NCBI GenBank assembly: GCA_944390455.1
Contig: CALXPU010000001.1
Coordinates: 136,620-200,619 of the forward strand
Length of the DNA stretch: 64,000 nucleotides
Reading direction: 5' to 3'
Source: an uncultured Alphaproteobacteria bacterium
Lineage (GTDB): Bacteria > Pseudomonadota > Alphaproteobacteria > RF32 > CAG-239
Below are positions 34,362-43,219 of the stretch, piece after piece. The translations under genes and the position numbers were made by a program. The notes under the pieces are model-generated. The model did not search any database and was not told where the DNA came from. It was given only the letters and a program-made list of their open reading frames with translations. Positions within the stretch are counted from its first letter, which is position 1, and every line of letters begins with the position of its first letter.

Positions 34362-34390
34362 AAAAGCTCTTCAATCAGAAGGGCTTTTTG
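34362..34390 (+). terminator. intrinsic terminator after the mini L7/L12-like gene
   Basis: AAAAGC.CTTC-aatca-GAAG.GCTTTTT with T-rich tail. Confidence 0.85.
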
Positions 34391-34456
34391 TTTTATTCAC
34401 TTGTTTTTTTAGAGCTCTTCTGTTACACTTCCGAGAAGTTTATGAAAGGAAAATAA

Positions 34457-35386
34457 ATGGCTGGTGTTGAAATTGTAAAAGTTAAAGATTGTGACGATGG
34501 TATGCGTCTTAATCGTTGGTTTTTGAAATACTATCCTGGATTAACTTTAGGACGGTTGCAGAAATTGCTCAGAACAAAGCAAATAAAGGTTGATGGAACG
34601 AAAGCTGAAGCTAATACTCGTCTTGAGGCTGGTCAAGATATTAGAATCCCTCCGCTAGATAATGAAAAACAAGCGATTCAACATCAGGAAATCTCTTTTA
34701 AAGATGCTGAATTTATTGAGAAGATGGTTATTTATAAGGATGATAAAATTATTGTCTTGAATAAGCCGTCGGGGTTGGCCGTACAAGGTGGGACAAATAC
34801 AAGTCGGCATGTGGATGGTATGCTAGAAGCATTAAAGTTCGGCTATGAAGAAAAACCAAAATTGGTGCATCGTATTGATAAAGATACGAGTGGTATTTTA
34901 GTTTTGGCCAGAACTCGAAAAATGGCTGATGTTTTGACCAAAGCGTTTAGAGAACATTCATTGCGTAAAACATATTTGGCTCTTACGCGTGGTGTACCAA
35001 ATCAAGAATTCGGTGAAATTAAAGCGCCGTTGGAAAAAATGGAGGGGCGTGTTCAAGTTGTTGAAGGTGGAAAACCTGCGATTACAGAATATGAAGTGCT
35101 GGATAGAGTGGGCGATAAATATGCTTTGATTGCAGCAAGTCCTCTCACAGGTAGAACACATCAAATTCGTGCACATTTAGAGTTTATTGGAGCGCCGATT
35201 TGGGGAGATGATAAATATTTTGGTGCTGAACGGGATAAAAATAAATTGTTAGCGAATAAATTACATCTTCATGCCTATAAAATTGATTTATCTTCTGTGT
35301 ATGGAAAAAAAATGGTTGTAAAGGCTAAGTTGCCTGATTATTTTAAAGAAAGCTTGAAGTTGCTCGGATTAAATCTTGGGGAGTAA
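34457..35386 (+). CDS. rluC: 23S rRNA pseudouridine synthase RluC/RluD family
   Basis: 309 residues: N-terminal S4 RNA-binding domain ('MRLNRWFLKYYPGLTLGRLQ' near residue 16) and a pseudouridine synthase domain with the catalytic Asp in KLVHRIDKDTSGILVLART near 140, and 'ASPLTGRTHQIRAHLEFIGA' near 225. Short SD AAAGGAAA precedes the ATG. RluC (positions 955, 2504, 2580) is favoured over RluD by size and the S4 spacing, with moderate certainty. asmA follows after six bases, so they share a transcript. Confidence 0.9.
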   Translation: MAGVEIVKVKDCDDGMRLNRWFLKYYPGLTLGRLQKLLRTKQIKVDGTKAEANTRLEAGQDIRIPPLDNEKQAIQHQEISFKDAEFIEKMVIYKDDKIIVLNKPSGLAVQGGTNTSRHVDGMLEALKFGYEEKPKLVHRIDKDTSGILVLARTRKMADVLTKAFREHSLRKTYLALTRGVPNQEFGEIKAPLEKMEGRVQVVEGGKPAITEYEVLDRVGDKYALIAASPLTGRTHQIRAHLEFIGAPIWGDDKYFGAERDKNKLLANKLHLHAYKIDLSSVYGKKMVVKAKLPDYFKESLKLLGLNLGE

Positions 35387-35392
35387 AGGGAA

Positions 35393-37522
35393 ATGAAAAA
35401 ACTTCTAAAATTTATTCTTATTTCAGTTGTTTCTGTTTGTGTTTTGGTTGTGGCGGCAGGATATATTCTTTTAACACAAATAGATTTTAATGCCTATAAA
35501 AATAGTATTATAAAGATTGTTTATGAAAAAACCGGACGTCAATTGACAATGGATAATATTCAGTTGAAACCATCTTTTAATCCGATTGTAGAAGTGCAAA
35601 AGGTTACTTTTTCTAATGCAGAGTGGGCTAAAAATCCAGAAATGGTATCTGCACAATCTATAGAGTTGGGTTTTGCGTTGTTACCTTTGTTTCATAAAAA
35701 AATTGAAATTGATACTTTTACCGTTCATGATGCTGTAGTAAATTTGGAGATGAACTCTCAAGGTAAGGCTAACTGGGAATTTTCAGATAATCAATCTTCC
35801 GAAGTTAAAAAACAGGTTCTGTCAAATTGGAGCTTGATTAAAACAGCTTATGCTGATGATACTCTAACAACAAATGTTCCAGTTTCTGGAGAGGAATTTT
35901 TATTGTCTGAATTAGTGGTTAGAAATCTTCTTTTAGATAATGTTCAGATTAATTATACAGATACGGCTCAAACAGTTCAAAGTTACAAAATTAACAATCT
36001 TAAACTGACGGAAGCTGACTTAAATAATATTAATTTTGATTTTAATGTAAATGATGGTCTGTATACCGGAACAGGTATTGCCGGTGGCTTTAGTAAATTA
36101 GAGAATGTAAATGGCTACCCAGTACAGGGGCAGTTTGATGTCATGGGAATCCAAGCAACCACAGATGTGCTTTTATATGATTTGATGGGGGGAGAAATTC
36201 GTTTTAAGGGAAATGTAAGTGCTCAGGGATTTTTAGGAAAAAACAGCGGGTATAATGAATCTGTTAATGCAAACATTGAGGGAAATTTGAAAAAAATTAA
36301 GGCTGATATTCAAAGTTTGATGTTTGCAGGTAATCAGATTAAAGGAACTGTTTCGGTTGACTTAAATCAGCAAGTCCCTGCAATTAGAGCAAACCTTAGT
36401 AGTGATAAAATTGATTTGGCTTCTTTTACAAAGAAAACGCAAAGCATGGCTGCTTTTAGTTTAGTGAAAGAGGCTAAGGCTACAACACTTGTACCTAATG
36501 AGGTTATTCCTTATCAATATTTATCAGATGTTGACGCTAAAGCTGATGTTTATATCGGTTTGCTGTCTAATGCAAATGTTGAATTGGCAAAAGATTTAAC
36601 TCTTCAAGCTGAAGTTGTTAAGGGAATTCTCAATGTTAAATTAACAAAGGGTATGATTTTTAATGGAGATGCAACCGCTGCGTTTAATGTCAATGCTTCT
36701 CAAAAATCTGTTTTGTTTAAAATGGATGTTAAAAGATTGAATCTAAAACAAGCATTGGCTGCTGCTGGTGATATTAAAGCAGCATTGGATTTTAGAAGCG
36801 GTAGTGAAACTGATATCGTTGTTAATTTGATAGGGCAAGGGGATACTTTTGCAGAAGTCGTTGATACCTTAAACGGACACTTTATTACAATTATGGAACA
36901 ATCTCAGTTACATATAGGTAATATTGGCTTGTTGAAAGGGAATATTATTTCTCAATTATTGGATACACTTCGTATTACTAAGGGAAATGATGATCTGAAT
37001 TTAAGATGTGCTGTTGTGCGTGCAGATTTGAAAGATGGTAAGGCACAAATTCCAAATGGAATTACCGTTAATGCAGATAAATTTACGATTGTTGCAACAG
37101 GTGATGTTAATTTGAAAAAAGATGAACTTAATTTGAGTTTTAAGCCGTTTGCCGGAAAATTAACAGATACAAATCTGGCAAAGGTTTTATCCTCATTGGT
37201 AAAATTGACAGGAACAATTCAAAAACCAAAAATTCGTGTGGATAGCGCAAATGCTATTAAAACGATTGTTGGTGTAACAACTACCGGGCCGGTTTATCTG
37301 GGAAGCCAAATGTTATTGGAAAATGATGGTTCTCCTTGTTATACAGCATTGCAAGGAACAGGATTGGAAAGTAGATTTCCGAAACCTGAAAATGTTGTTA
37401 CACAAACGACCGATGATGTCGGACAAATTTTTGATGATAGTGTTGGTGCTGTAAAAGATACAACAAAGGGAATTATTGATATTTTATCCGGTTCAGTTAA
37501 AAGTTTAAGTAGGACGAAATAA
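35393..37522 (+). CDS. AsmA-family envelope protein
   Basis: 709 residues. N-terminal transmembrane helix (KLLKFILISVVSVCVLVVAA) and a short cytoplasmic start, then a periplasmic AsmA-like chain beginning 'IDFNAYKNSIIKIVYEKTGR' near residue 27 ('GRQLTMDNIQLKPSFNP'). The long repetitive beta middle and the 'NGHFITIMEQSQLHIGNIGL' region near residue 490 are typical of AsmA C-domains. Members are thought to move phospholipids or assist outer-membrane assembly. The last ~80 residues (from about 625) look like a tail after the domain. Follows rluC; the ATP12-like gene follows closely. Confidence 0.87.
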   Translation: MKKLLKFILISVVSVCVLVVAAGYILLTQIDFNAYKNSIIKIVYEKTGRQLTMDNIQLKPSFNPIVEVQKVTFSNAEWAKNPEMVSAQSIELGFALLPLFHKKIEIDTFTVHDAVVNLEMNSQGKANWEFSDNQSSEVKKQVLSNWSLIKTAYADDTLTTNVPVSGEEFLLSELVVRNLLLDNVQINYTDTAQTVQSYKINNLKLTEADLNNINFDFNVNDGLYTGTGIAGGFSKLENVNGYPVQGQFDVMGIQATTDVLLYDLMGGEIRFKGNVSAQGFLGKNSGYNESVNANIEGNLKKIKADIQSLMFAGNQIKGTVSVDLNQQVPAIRANLSSDKIDLASFTKKTQSMAAFSLVKEAKATTLVPNEVIPYQYLSDVDAKADVYIGLLSNANVELAKDLTLQAEVVKGILNVKLTKGMIFNGDATAAFNVNASQKSVLFKMDVKRLNLKQALAAAGDIKAALDFRSGSETDIVVNLIGQGDTFAEVVDTLNGHFITIMEQSQLHIGNIGLLKGNIISQLLDTLRITKGNDDLNLRCAVVRADLKDGKAQIPNGITVNADKFTIVATGDVNLKKDELNLSFKPFAGKLTDTNLAKVLSSLVKLTGTIQKPKIRVDSANAIKTIVGVTTTGPVYLGSQMLLENDGSPCYTALQGTGLESRFPKPENVVTQTTDDVGQIFDDSVGAVKDTTKGIIDILSGSVKSLSRTK

Positions 37523-37532
37523 TTTGGTTGAA

Positions 37533-38033
37533 ATGCAGGAAATTGTTTGTTCTGTTCATGAACATAGAAATGAAATTGTGCTTCGGTTGCTTGAATTTTC
37601 GGTAACCGATACAATTTTGTATTTAAAAGAATGTATTTCTAATGAGAAGACATTAAATAGTTTAAAATATGCAATTTGTTTTGCGAATGATTTTTTGCAA
37701 ACAAAGTTTGAGGAAGTTTCCGGATTGGAAGTTTCGACAACTAATTTAGCACAAAAAGAGCTCTTAAGAGAATTTCTTAATAAATTGGATGATGTATCTT
37801 TAGCTGTGGTATATCTTGTGGCAACGGAATTAAGGTCTGTTCTGTTGGGGTGTTTGTTTTTATGTCGTGTTTTTTCTGTAAAAGATATTTTTAATTTGGC
37901 ATTTGCAGAAGAATTAGAAGAACAGGATAAATGGGGATGTGATGATTGCATTCGTCAGAAACATACGGAAATTTTAGAGAAATTAATGTCTTGGGAAAAA
38001 TTTTGTAATGAGAGAAGTTTATTTAAAAATTGA
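37533..38033 (+). CDS. ATP12-like F1-ATPase assembly chaperone (short)
   Basis: 166 residues. The C-terminal part 'VYLVATELRSVLLGCLFLCR' followed by 'LAFAEELEEQDKWGCDDCIR' matches the ATP12 signature (a Leu-rich helix, then LDEDFQAEQWGED-type motif). ATP12 binds the F1 alpha subunit before assembly. The N-terminal beta domain usually seen in the ~230-residue family is absent or very short, so this may be a minimal version. The start ATG 37533 is preferred over an in-frame TTG nine bases earlier. It overlaps acyP by 26 bases. Confidence 0.65.
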   Translation: MQEIVCSVHEHRNEIVLRLLEFSVTDTILYLKECISNEKTLNSLKYAICFANDFLQTKFEEVSGLEVSTTNLAQKELLREFLNKLDDVSLAVVYLVATELRSVLLGCLFLCRVFSVKDIFNLAFAEELEEQDKWGCDDCIRQKHTEILEKLMSWEKFCNERSLFKN

Positions 38034-38295
38034 GGGAAGAGTTCAAGGTATTGGTTATCGTCGGTGGGCTGTTTCTAAGGCTCTGGAAATTGGTGGAATT
38101 TCAGGGTGGGTAAGGAACGAAGATGATGGTAGTGTTGAAATACTGATGAGTGGGGATGATGATAAAATTAATCAAATGATACAATGTTGTTATCAGGGGC
38201 CTCTTTTTGCGCGAGTTGATAAAATTTCTTTTTTGCCAGGGGTGAGAAATTATTTTTTACCACAGATTGAAGAAAATGTCTTTAGGCGTATTTAA
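38008..38295 (+). CDS. acyP: acylphosphatase
   Basis: 95 residues, the classical size. 'KIEGRVQGIGYRRWAVSKAL' contains the catalytic Arg of the GRVQGVGFR motif, and 'GISGWVRNEDDGSVEI' the catalytic Asn. It hydrolyses acyl phosphates such as acetyl phosphate in the cytoplasm. It begins inside the end of the ATP12-like gene, so the two are coupled in the rluC-asmA-ATP12-acyP run. Confidence 0.94.
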   Translation: MREVYLKIEGRVQGIGYRRWAVSKALEIGGISGWVRNEDDGSVEILMSGDDDKINQMIQCCYQGPLFARVDKISFLPGVRNYFLPQIEENVFRRI

Positions 38296-38646
38296 TTGTA
38301 ATCTTAATACAAATTAGCATTGTTGATATTAGTTTTTTCGTCATTGCATATTCTTTTCTTTCGTGTCTGTTGGCGATGAGAGAAATATGCGTGTAATGTT
38401 GATGATAAAACTAGAATTTTACTCGCTTTAAAAGATATTTATTATATCTTAATTGGAAAGATATTTGCGTGCAAGTCGAATAAACTTGGGCGAAAATCAT
38501 GAACTTTATTATGAATGAATATAATATATGCTTTGGGGTTGCAGTTGATTAGTGACTGTGTATGAATTATTAGGGGAGTGGGAAATGTTTTTTAGAACTA
38601 AAGGATACAAGAAAATACTTTAAAACTTTTAAATTAGGAGGCTGTA
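38296..38646 (+). other. 351-base intergenic region ahead of trxB
   Basis: No gene of normal size. Two features stand out: a perfect palindrome AAGATAT-ttatt-ATATCTT at 38432-38450, and a 12-codon frame at 38584 (MFFRTKGYKKIL) preceded by AGGGGAGTGG. Either could be part of trxB control, but neither is convincing alone. A plain AGGAGG lies just before the trxB ATG. Confidence 0.35.
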
Positions 38647-39582
38647 ATGGCGTTATATACAACTGATTTGCTTATTTTGGGCTCTGGTCCTGCCGGTTAT
38701 ACCGCGGGGATTTATGCTACTAGAGCAGGACTTAAGACAATGATTGTTTCCGGAAATCAAGAAGGTGGACAATTGACTATGACAAATAGTATTGAGAACT
38801 TTCCGGGATTTGAGGAAATCAGTGGTTATGAATTAATGGATAAAATGAAACAGCAAGCTTTGAAACTTGGTGTGGATTTTGTTAATGATAATATTGTTGA
38901 AGTAGATTTTTCTAATAGACCATTTGTTTGTAGCTCTGAAAATGGACATTCCTTTAAGGCTCGGGCTGTAATTATTGCAACGGGTTCTTCAGCTAAATGG
39001 TTGAATTTGTCTTCTGAAAAGAAATTCTTAGGATATGGAGTTTCTGCTTGTGCTACTTGTGATGGGTTCTTCTATCGTGGAAGAACGGTTGCTGTTATTG
39101 GCGGTGGTAACTCTGCGGCTGCAGAAGCTTTGTATTTAGCGTCGTTGGCTGATAAAGTTATTTTGGTACATAGACGTCATCAATTACGAGCAGATAAGAT
39201 TTTGCAAGATAGAATCTTAAATAACAAAAAAATCGTTGTTGAATGGGATAGTGTTGTTGAAGAGATTTTAGGCGAAGATGAACCTTTGAAAGTAACAGGA
39301 GTTAAACTTCGTAATGTAGAAAATGATGAAATAAAAACTGTTCCTTTGGATGGTGTATTTATTGCTGTTGGTCATCAACCGAATACAGAAATATTTAAAG
39401 AACATCTTGTTTTGGATGGTAAAGGTTATATTGTTACACGTGAAAATAGCTCTGCAACAAATGTTGATGGTGTTTTTGCGGCAGGTGATGTTAAAGATCC
39501 GAAATATAAGCAAGCTGTTATTTCTGCCGGTAGTGGTGCCATGGCAGCGATGGACGCTATTGAATATTTAGATAAGGATTAA
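38647..39582 (+). CDS. trxB: thioredoxin reductase
   Basis: 311-residue flavoenzyme that reduces thioredoxin with NADPH. FAD motif LILGSGPAGYTAGIYATRAG at residue 8, redox-active CATC in SACATCDGFFYRG near residue 137, NADPH-binding 'VAVIGGGNSAAAEALYLASL' near 150, and a C-terminal FAD motif 'DGVFAAGDVKDPKYKQAV'. Strong AGGAGG Shine-Dalgarno. It converges on the membrane protein at 39579 with a four-base overlap at the stop codons. Confidence 0.97.
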   Translation: MALYTTDLLILGSGPAGYTAGIYATRAGLKTMIVSGNQEGGQLTMTNSIENFPGFEEISGYELMDKMKQQALKLGVDFVNDNIVEVDFSNRPFVCSSENGHSFKARAVIIATGSSAKWLNLSSEKKFLGYGVSACATCDGFFYRGRTVAVIGGGNSAAAEALYLASLADKVILVHRRHQLRADKILQDRILNNKKIVVEWDSVVEEILGEDEPLKVTGVKLRNVENDEIKTVPLDGVFIAVGHQPNTEIFKEHLVLDGKGYIVTRENSSATNVDGVFAAGDVKDPKYKQAVISAGSGAMAAMDAIEYLDKD

Positions 39583-40964
39583 TTATCTTTGATTTCTGCA
39601 GTGTACAGGCAATATTTAGTATTTAATTTGTAGCGTAGATGGAAAGCCAAGTTTGAGTTATAATAACTTGGCTTTCCGCATGTTCGGAAGAGTAGTAAGT
39701 TTGGGTTTTGTTGTACAAAGTCTGTTAAAGTATATATGTTTATGCGTTTATACATGTGATGTAGCGACTCTTGGAAGCCTTTTAGTGTTGTATAGTTTGT
39801 AGCGTTCTGATTTATTAGAGTGATGTTGTTATTTAAGTATGGAAGGATTATGTTGCCGTCAAAATGTTCCAGAACTAAGATTTTTTGTTTGTGTTCTGGG
39901 AACAGTTTGTTGATTTGTACGGCACTGTTTGTGAGTTGCTTTAAATAATGTTTGTCGGCTATTTTATATTGATTTGCTGGGTTAAAAATTAGAGCGATAG
40001 CGGTTATGGCCAAGGGAAGAGTTTTATATAAAGGTATTTTTTCTTGTGTGGTATTACTGATCCAATAAGAGCATATTAAGTATATGTAGAAGAAATTGTG
40101 AAGATGTATTCCACCATGATACAAGCTATGGAAAATTATAAAAAGTAGCCCCTGAGTGCTGATTAAGAAAAATAAGGCGGTATATTTTTTGTTTTTATAA
40201 AAAATATAGAGAGAAATTAAAATTAGGATTGGGTATGTATAGATATTCAGCGGAAATAAGGCTTTGTTTATATCTGATATCAAAGTATTAGAAGTAGGGG
40301 TGTGTTTGGTTATATCTGTATCGTAATTATAAAATTGTAAGATGATTAGAATTAACTCAATGAGGCCGACAATTATTATTTGTAGCGTTGGTGTGGTTAT
40401 TGTTTTATTTTGTAGACTTACTTTTATATTTTCATAAAAATAGGAAATTCCCAGAATCAGAGCACCTAAGAAACAAGCTAGATTGGTGTTGGCCGTTAAT
40501 AAAAGTAGGCTTAAGTATAAAATATTTTTTTTATGTCTGTATGGATAGATGCTTAAAAGGGCAAATAATAAGAGTAATCCTAGAGAGTAACTGCGTGCAA
40601 ATGCAATATATAATTGTAAAAATGGAGCGGATAATGTTATAAGATATTTTAGATATGCTGGAAAAGGCGCATATTTGTATAGTAAATAAAATGCGCCTAG
40701 CATGAAGACAAGATTTAAAATATATAAAGAATATGGATATAGAAAATTTGTTTTTGCTATAGGCATTAAAATGTAAAACCAAAGGAAAGGGTGTCCTTCA
40801 GTTTTGCTTAAAGTAAATATATCGGTTAGTGATAAATATCGTGCAATATTCCAAGCGTGTGCTTCGTCGTAATTTGGAGGGCAATTTAAATTTAAAAAAG
40901 CTGCCGAAATTATTAGGATTGTAAAACCTATAATATACAAATGATATTTCAGCAGCTTTTTCAT
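39579..40964 (-). CDS. GT-C-like multi-pass membrane protein
   Basis: 461 residues with about nine to ten hydrophobic segments. Early in the chain 'NCPPNYDEAHAWNIARYLSL' and 'KTEGHPFLWFYILMPIAKTN' give the Asp-Glu loop and the HPFLW motif seen in polyprenol-linked sugar transferases of the GT-C fold (ArnT/GT39-like). Start two bases before the ychF stop on the same strand, so it is the last gene of an rplY-pth-ychF run. Donor and acceptor cannot be told; it might decorate the envelope. The overlap with trxB is at stop codons only. Confidence 0.68.
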   Translation of the reverse strand: MKKLLKYHLYIIGFTILIISAAFLNLNCPPNYDEAHAWNIARYLSLTDIFTLSKTEGHPFLWFYILMPIAKTNFLYPYSLYILNLVFMLGAFYLLYKYAPFPAYLKYLITLSAPFLQLYIAFARSYSLGLLLLFALLSIYPYRHKKNILYLSLLLLTANTNLACFLGALILGISYFYENIKVSLQNKTITTPTLQIIIVGLIELILIILQFYNYDTDITKHTPTSNTLISDINKALFPLNIYTYPILILISLYIFYKNKKYTALFFLISTQGLLFIIFHSLYHGGIHLHNFFYIYLICSYWISNTTQEKIPLYKTLPLAITAIALIFNPANQYKIADKHYLKQLTNSAVQINKLFPEHKQKILVLEHFDGNIILPYLNNNITLINQNATNYTTLKGFQESLHHMYKRINIYTLTDFVQQNPNLLLFRTCGKPSYYNSNLAFHLRYKLNTKYCLYTAEIKDN

Positions 40965-40966
40965 CT

Positions 40967-42079
40967 CTATACGTTAAATAAGAAGTTTAACAGATCTCCG
41001 TCTTGAACAACGTAATCTTTACCTTCTGAACGCATTTTTCCGGCTTCTTTGCATCCTTGTTCGCCACCGAATTTGATATAGTCGTCATAGGCTATTGTTT
41101 CTGCACGGATAAATCCTCTTTCAAAATCTGAGTGAATGATGCCAGCGCATTGAGGCGCTTTAGAGCCCTTCAAAAATGTCCATGCTCTTACTTCTTTGGG
41201 ACCGGCGGTAAAGTATGTTTCAAGACCGAGTAATTCATATCCGGCTTTGATAATTTTGGTTAATCCTGTTTCTTCTAGTCCTAAAGCTGATAGAAATTCT
41301 TGTTTTTCTTCTTCACTGTCTAATTGAGCTACTTCGGATTCAATTGCGGCAGAAATGATAACAGCCTTTGCGTGTTCTTTTTCTGCTTTTTCAAATACTT
41401 TTTTAGAGAATTCATTACCGGTTGCAGCGCTGTCTTCATCAACGTTGCATACGTATAATACGGGTTTTGATGTTAAAAGCTGCATCATTTGATATTGCTT
41501 CCAAGCATCTTTATCTTCAGGAGATGGAGCAGCTGTGCGTGCTGGTTTTCCTTCGCGTAATGCGTTGATAATTGGCTCCATTACTCTGGCTCTCACAGCG
41601 GCTTCCTTATCGCCTCCGGTTTGAGCTTTCTTCTTTGTTTGTTCAAAACGTTTTTCTAAGGATTCTAAATCAGCAATCATTAATTCTGTTTCAACAATTT
41701 CAGCATCGCGAATTGGGTCAACAGATCCTTCTACATGAGTGATGTTGCTATCTTCAAAACAGCGTAGAACATGGATGATTGCATCTGTTTCACGAATATT
41801 GGCTAAGAATTGATTGCCTAAGCCTTCACCTTTGGAAGCGCCTTTTACTAAACCTGCTATATCTACAAATTCTAATTGTGTGGGAACAATATTTTTGGGG
41901 TGTACAATGTTGGCTAGCTCTTGCAAGCGTTTGTCCGGTACAGCGACTCGGCCAGTGTTTGGTTCAATTGTGCAAAACGGAAAATTTGCAGCTTGTGCTG
42001 CAATGGTTTGTGTTAATGCGTTGAATAGAGTGGATTTGCCTACGTTTGGAAGACCTACAATACCACAGTTAAATCCCAT
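40967..42079 (-). CDS. ychF: ribosome-associated ATPase YchF/OLA1
   Basis: 370 residues, Obg-related. Walker A 'GIVGLPNVGKSTLFNALT' at the start, switch 'FVDIAGLVKGASKGEGLGNQ' near residue 67, and 'VLYVCNVDED' near 208 where GTPases have NKxD; that change gives YchF its ATP preference. The C-terminal TGS-like domain contains 'FTAGPKEVRAWTFLKGSKAP' and ends 'VQDGDLLNFLFNV'. Length matches E. coli YchF (363). Downstream of pth, a widely conserved pairing. Confidence 0.97.
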   Translation of the reverse strand: MGFNCGIVGLPNVGKSTLFNALTQTIAAQAANFPFCTIEPNTGRVAVPDKRLQELANIVHPKNIVPTQLEFVDIAGLVKGASKGEGLGNQFLANIRETDAIIHVLRCFEDSNITHVEGSVDPIRDAEIVETELMIADLESLEKRFEQTKKKAQTGGDKEAAVRARVMEPIINALREGKPARTAAPSPEDKDAWKQYQMMQLLTSKPVLYVCNVDEDSAATGNEFSKKVFEKAEKEHAKAVIISAAIESEVAQLDSEEEKQEFLSALGLEETGLTKIIKAGYELLGLETYFTAGPKEVRAWTFLKGSKAPQCAGIIHSDFERGFIRAETIAYDDYIKFGGEQGCKEAGKMRSEGKDYVVQDGDLLNFLFNV

Positions 42080-42196
42080 TTTATTGCTCCTGTTATCATT
42101 ATGTTTTCTTTTATGCGGTTATACTAAAGAAGTAATCTTTTTGCAATAAAAATATAGGGATATATAATGGGAAATGTTCGTTTTTATAAGAAAATT

Positions 42197-42769
42197 TTAT
42201 TTACTGTTGTGCATTCCGATGAGATTGGAATAATGCGCAATGCCTTTGTTTAATAATTCGCCTATGCTGTTTGATATAAAATCCAGACGTTCTTGTAAAA
42301 CATCCATTTCAGCTTTAGCGAAACGGGATAGTACAAAATTGACAGTGTCGGTGTGATGTTCTTGGGGGGATCCTACTCCGACGCGGATGCGGTTATATTC
42401 AGGACCTATTTGCGAATCTATGTTCTTTAGTCCATTATGTCCGCCTGCTGAGCCTCCGATTTTTGCTTTTAATTTGCCCAAAGCTAAGTCTTTGTCATCA
42501 TGAATGACGACAATGTTGTTCGGGGATATCTTGTAAAAATTAGCGACTTTGCCAACAGAGTTACCTGATAGGTTCATAAAAGTTTGTGGCTTTAGTAATA
42601 GAACTTTTTGACCGTCGATGTTGCCTTCTGCTAATAGTCCTTCAAATTTTGTCTTGAAAGGAGAAAAATTATAGCGGCTGTGTATTTCATCAGCCGCCAT
42701 AAATCCAATGTTATGGCGGGTTTTTGCATATTCTTCACCAGGATTGCCTAAACCTACCACTAAAAACAT
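42197..42769 (-). CDS. pth: peptidyl-tRNA hydrolase
   Basis: 190 residues. 'FLVVGLGNPGEEYAKTRHNI' near the start contains the catalytic His (RHNIGF), followed by 'LLLKPQTFMNLSGNSVGKVA', 'IVVIHDDKDLALGKLKAKIG' with the catalytic Asp, and 'GSAGGHNGLKNIDSQIG'. It recycles peptidyl-tRNAs released prematurely. Between rplY (18 bases upstream) and ychF, the classic order. Confidence 0.97.
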   Translation of the reverse strand: MFLVVGLGNPGEEYAKTRHNIGFMAADEIHSRYNFSPFKTKFEGLLAEGNIDGQKVLLLKPQTFMNLSGNSVGKVANFYKISPNNIVVIHDDKDLALGKLKAKIGGSAGGHNGLKNIDSQIGPEYNRIRVGVGSPQEHHTDTVNFVLSRFAKAEMDVLQERLDFISNSIGELLNKGIAHYSNLIGMHNSK

Positions 42770-42787
42770 CTTCTTGCCCTATAATTC

Positions 42788-43078
42788 TTAGTTACGCATA
42801 AAGTCAACGTGAATAGGCATATCCGATACCGGGTCAAATTGTACATCTTTGCAGATTACTTTTTCAGATTTGCCATTTAAAGAAATGGTAATTACTGATT
42901 TATAGAAATCACGAAGATCAAGAGCCTTTTCAAGTTCAACAGGATGTAAACTGATGTTTACAGCGTTTTTCTTTCCGCCATATATAACTGCAGGAATACG
43001 GCCTTCTCTACGACATGCACGAGCTGCCCCCTTACCTGCTTTTTCACGCAAATTTGCATTAAATGTAATTTCTGACAT
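42788..43078 (-). CDS. rplY: 50S ribosomal protein L25 (short form)
   Basis: 96 residues: 'FNANLREKAGKGAARACRRE' then GRIPAVIYGGKKNAVNISL and a final 'DMPIHVDFMR'. Binds 5S rRNA. The C-terminal TL5/CTC domain carried by most alphaproteobacterial L25 (about 200 residues) is absent, so this resembles the short E. coli version. First gene of rplY-pth-ychF. Its leader contains a hairpin at 43109-43138. Confidence 0.93.
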   Translation of the reverse strand: MSEITFNANLREKAGKGAARACRREGRIPAVIYGGKKNAVNISLHPVELEKALDLRDFYKSVITISLNGKSEKVICKDVQFDPVSDMPIHVDFMRN

Positions 43079-43108
43079 GTTTTTAATCCTTTTATAAAAT
43101 TAAAATTG

Positions 43109-43138
43109 ACCAACCGACCTCCAGGGGTGCCGTTTGGT
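43109..43138 (-). promoter_or_regulatory. hairpin in the rplY leader
   Basis: Reading the mRNA (minus strand), ACCAAACGGC pairs with GTCGGTTGGT around a ten-base loop, with one A-G mismatch and one G-U pair. It lies about 30 bases before the rplY start and sits in an AT-rich neighbourhood, so it stands out. Autogenous control by L25 is known in other bacteria; a similar role here is inference. Confidence 0.4.
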
Positions 43139-43187
43139 GTGAATTTTTATATATCTTCTTGTTTTAAAAATCAAGATTTTTTTAGAA

Positions 43188-43215
43188 AAAAGAGGAGGTT
43201 TGCTCCTCCTCTTTT
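43188..43215 (-). terminator. intrinsic terminator after pssA
   Basis: AAAAGAGGAGG-(6)-CCTCCTCTTTT, a perfect 11-base stem immediately after the pssA stop; on the minus strand it is followed by a T-rich run. Confidence 0.92.
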
Positions 43216-43219
43216 ATTA

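Noticed and set aside
42168-42254. Plus-strand frame (28 codons) opposite the end of pth
   Set aside because: It overlaps the 3' end of pth and has no conserved features.
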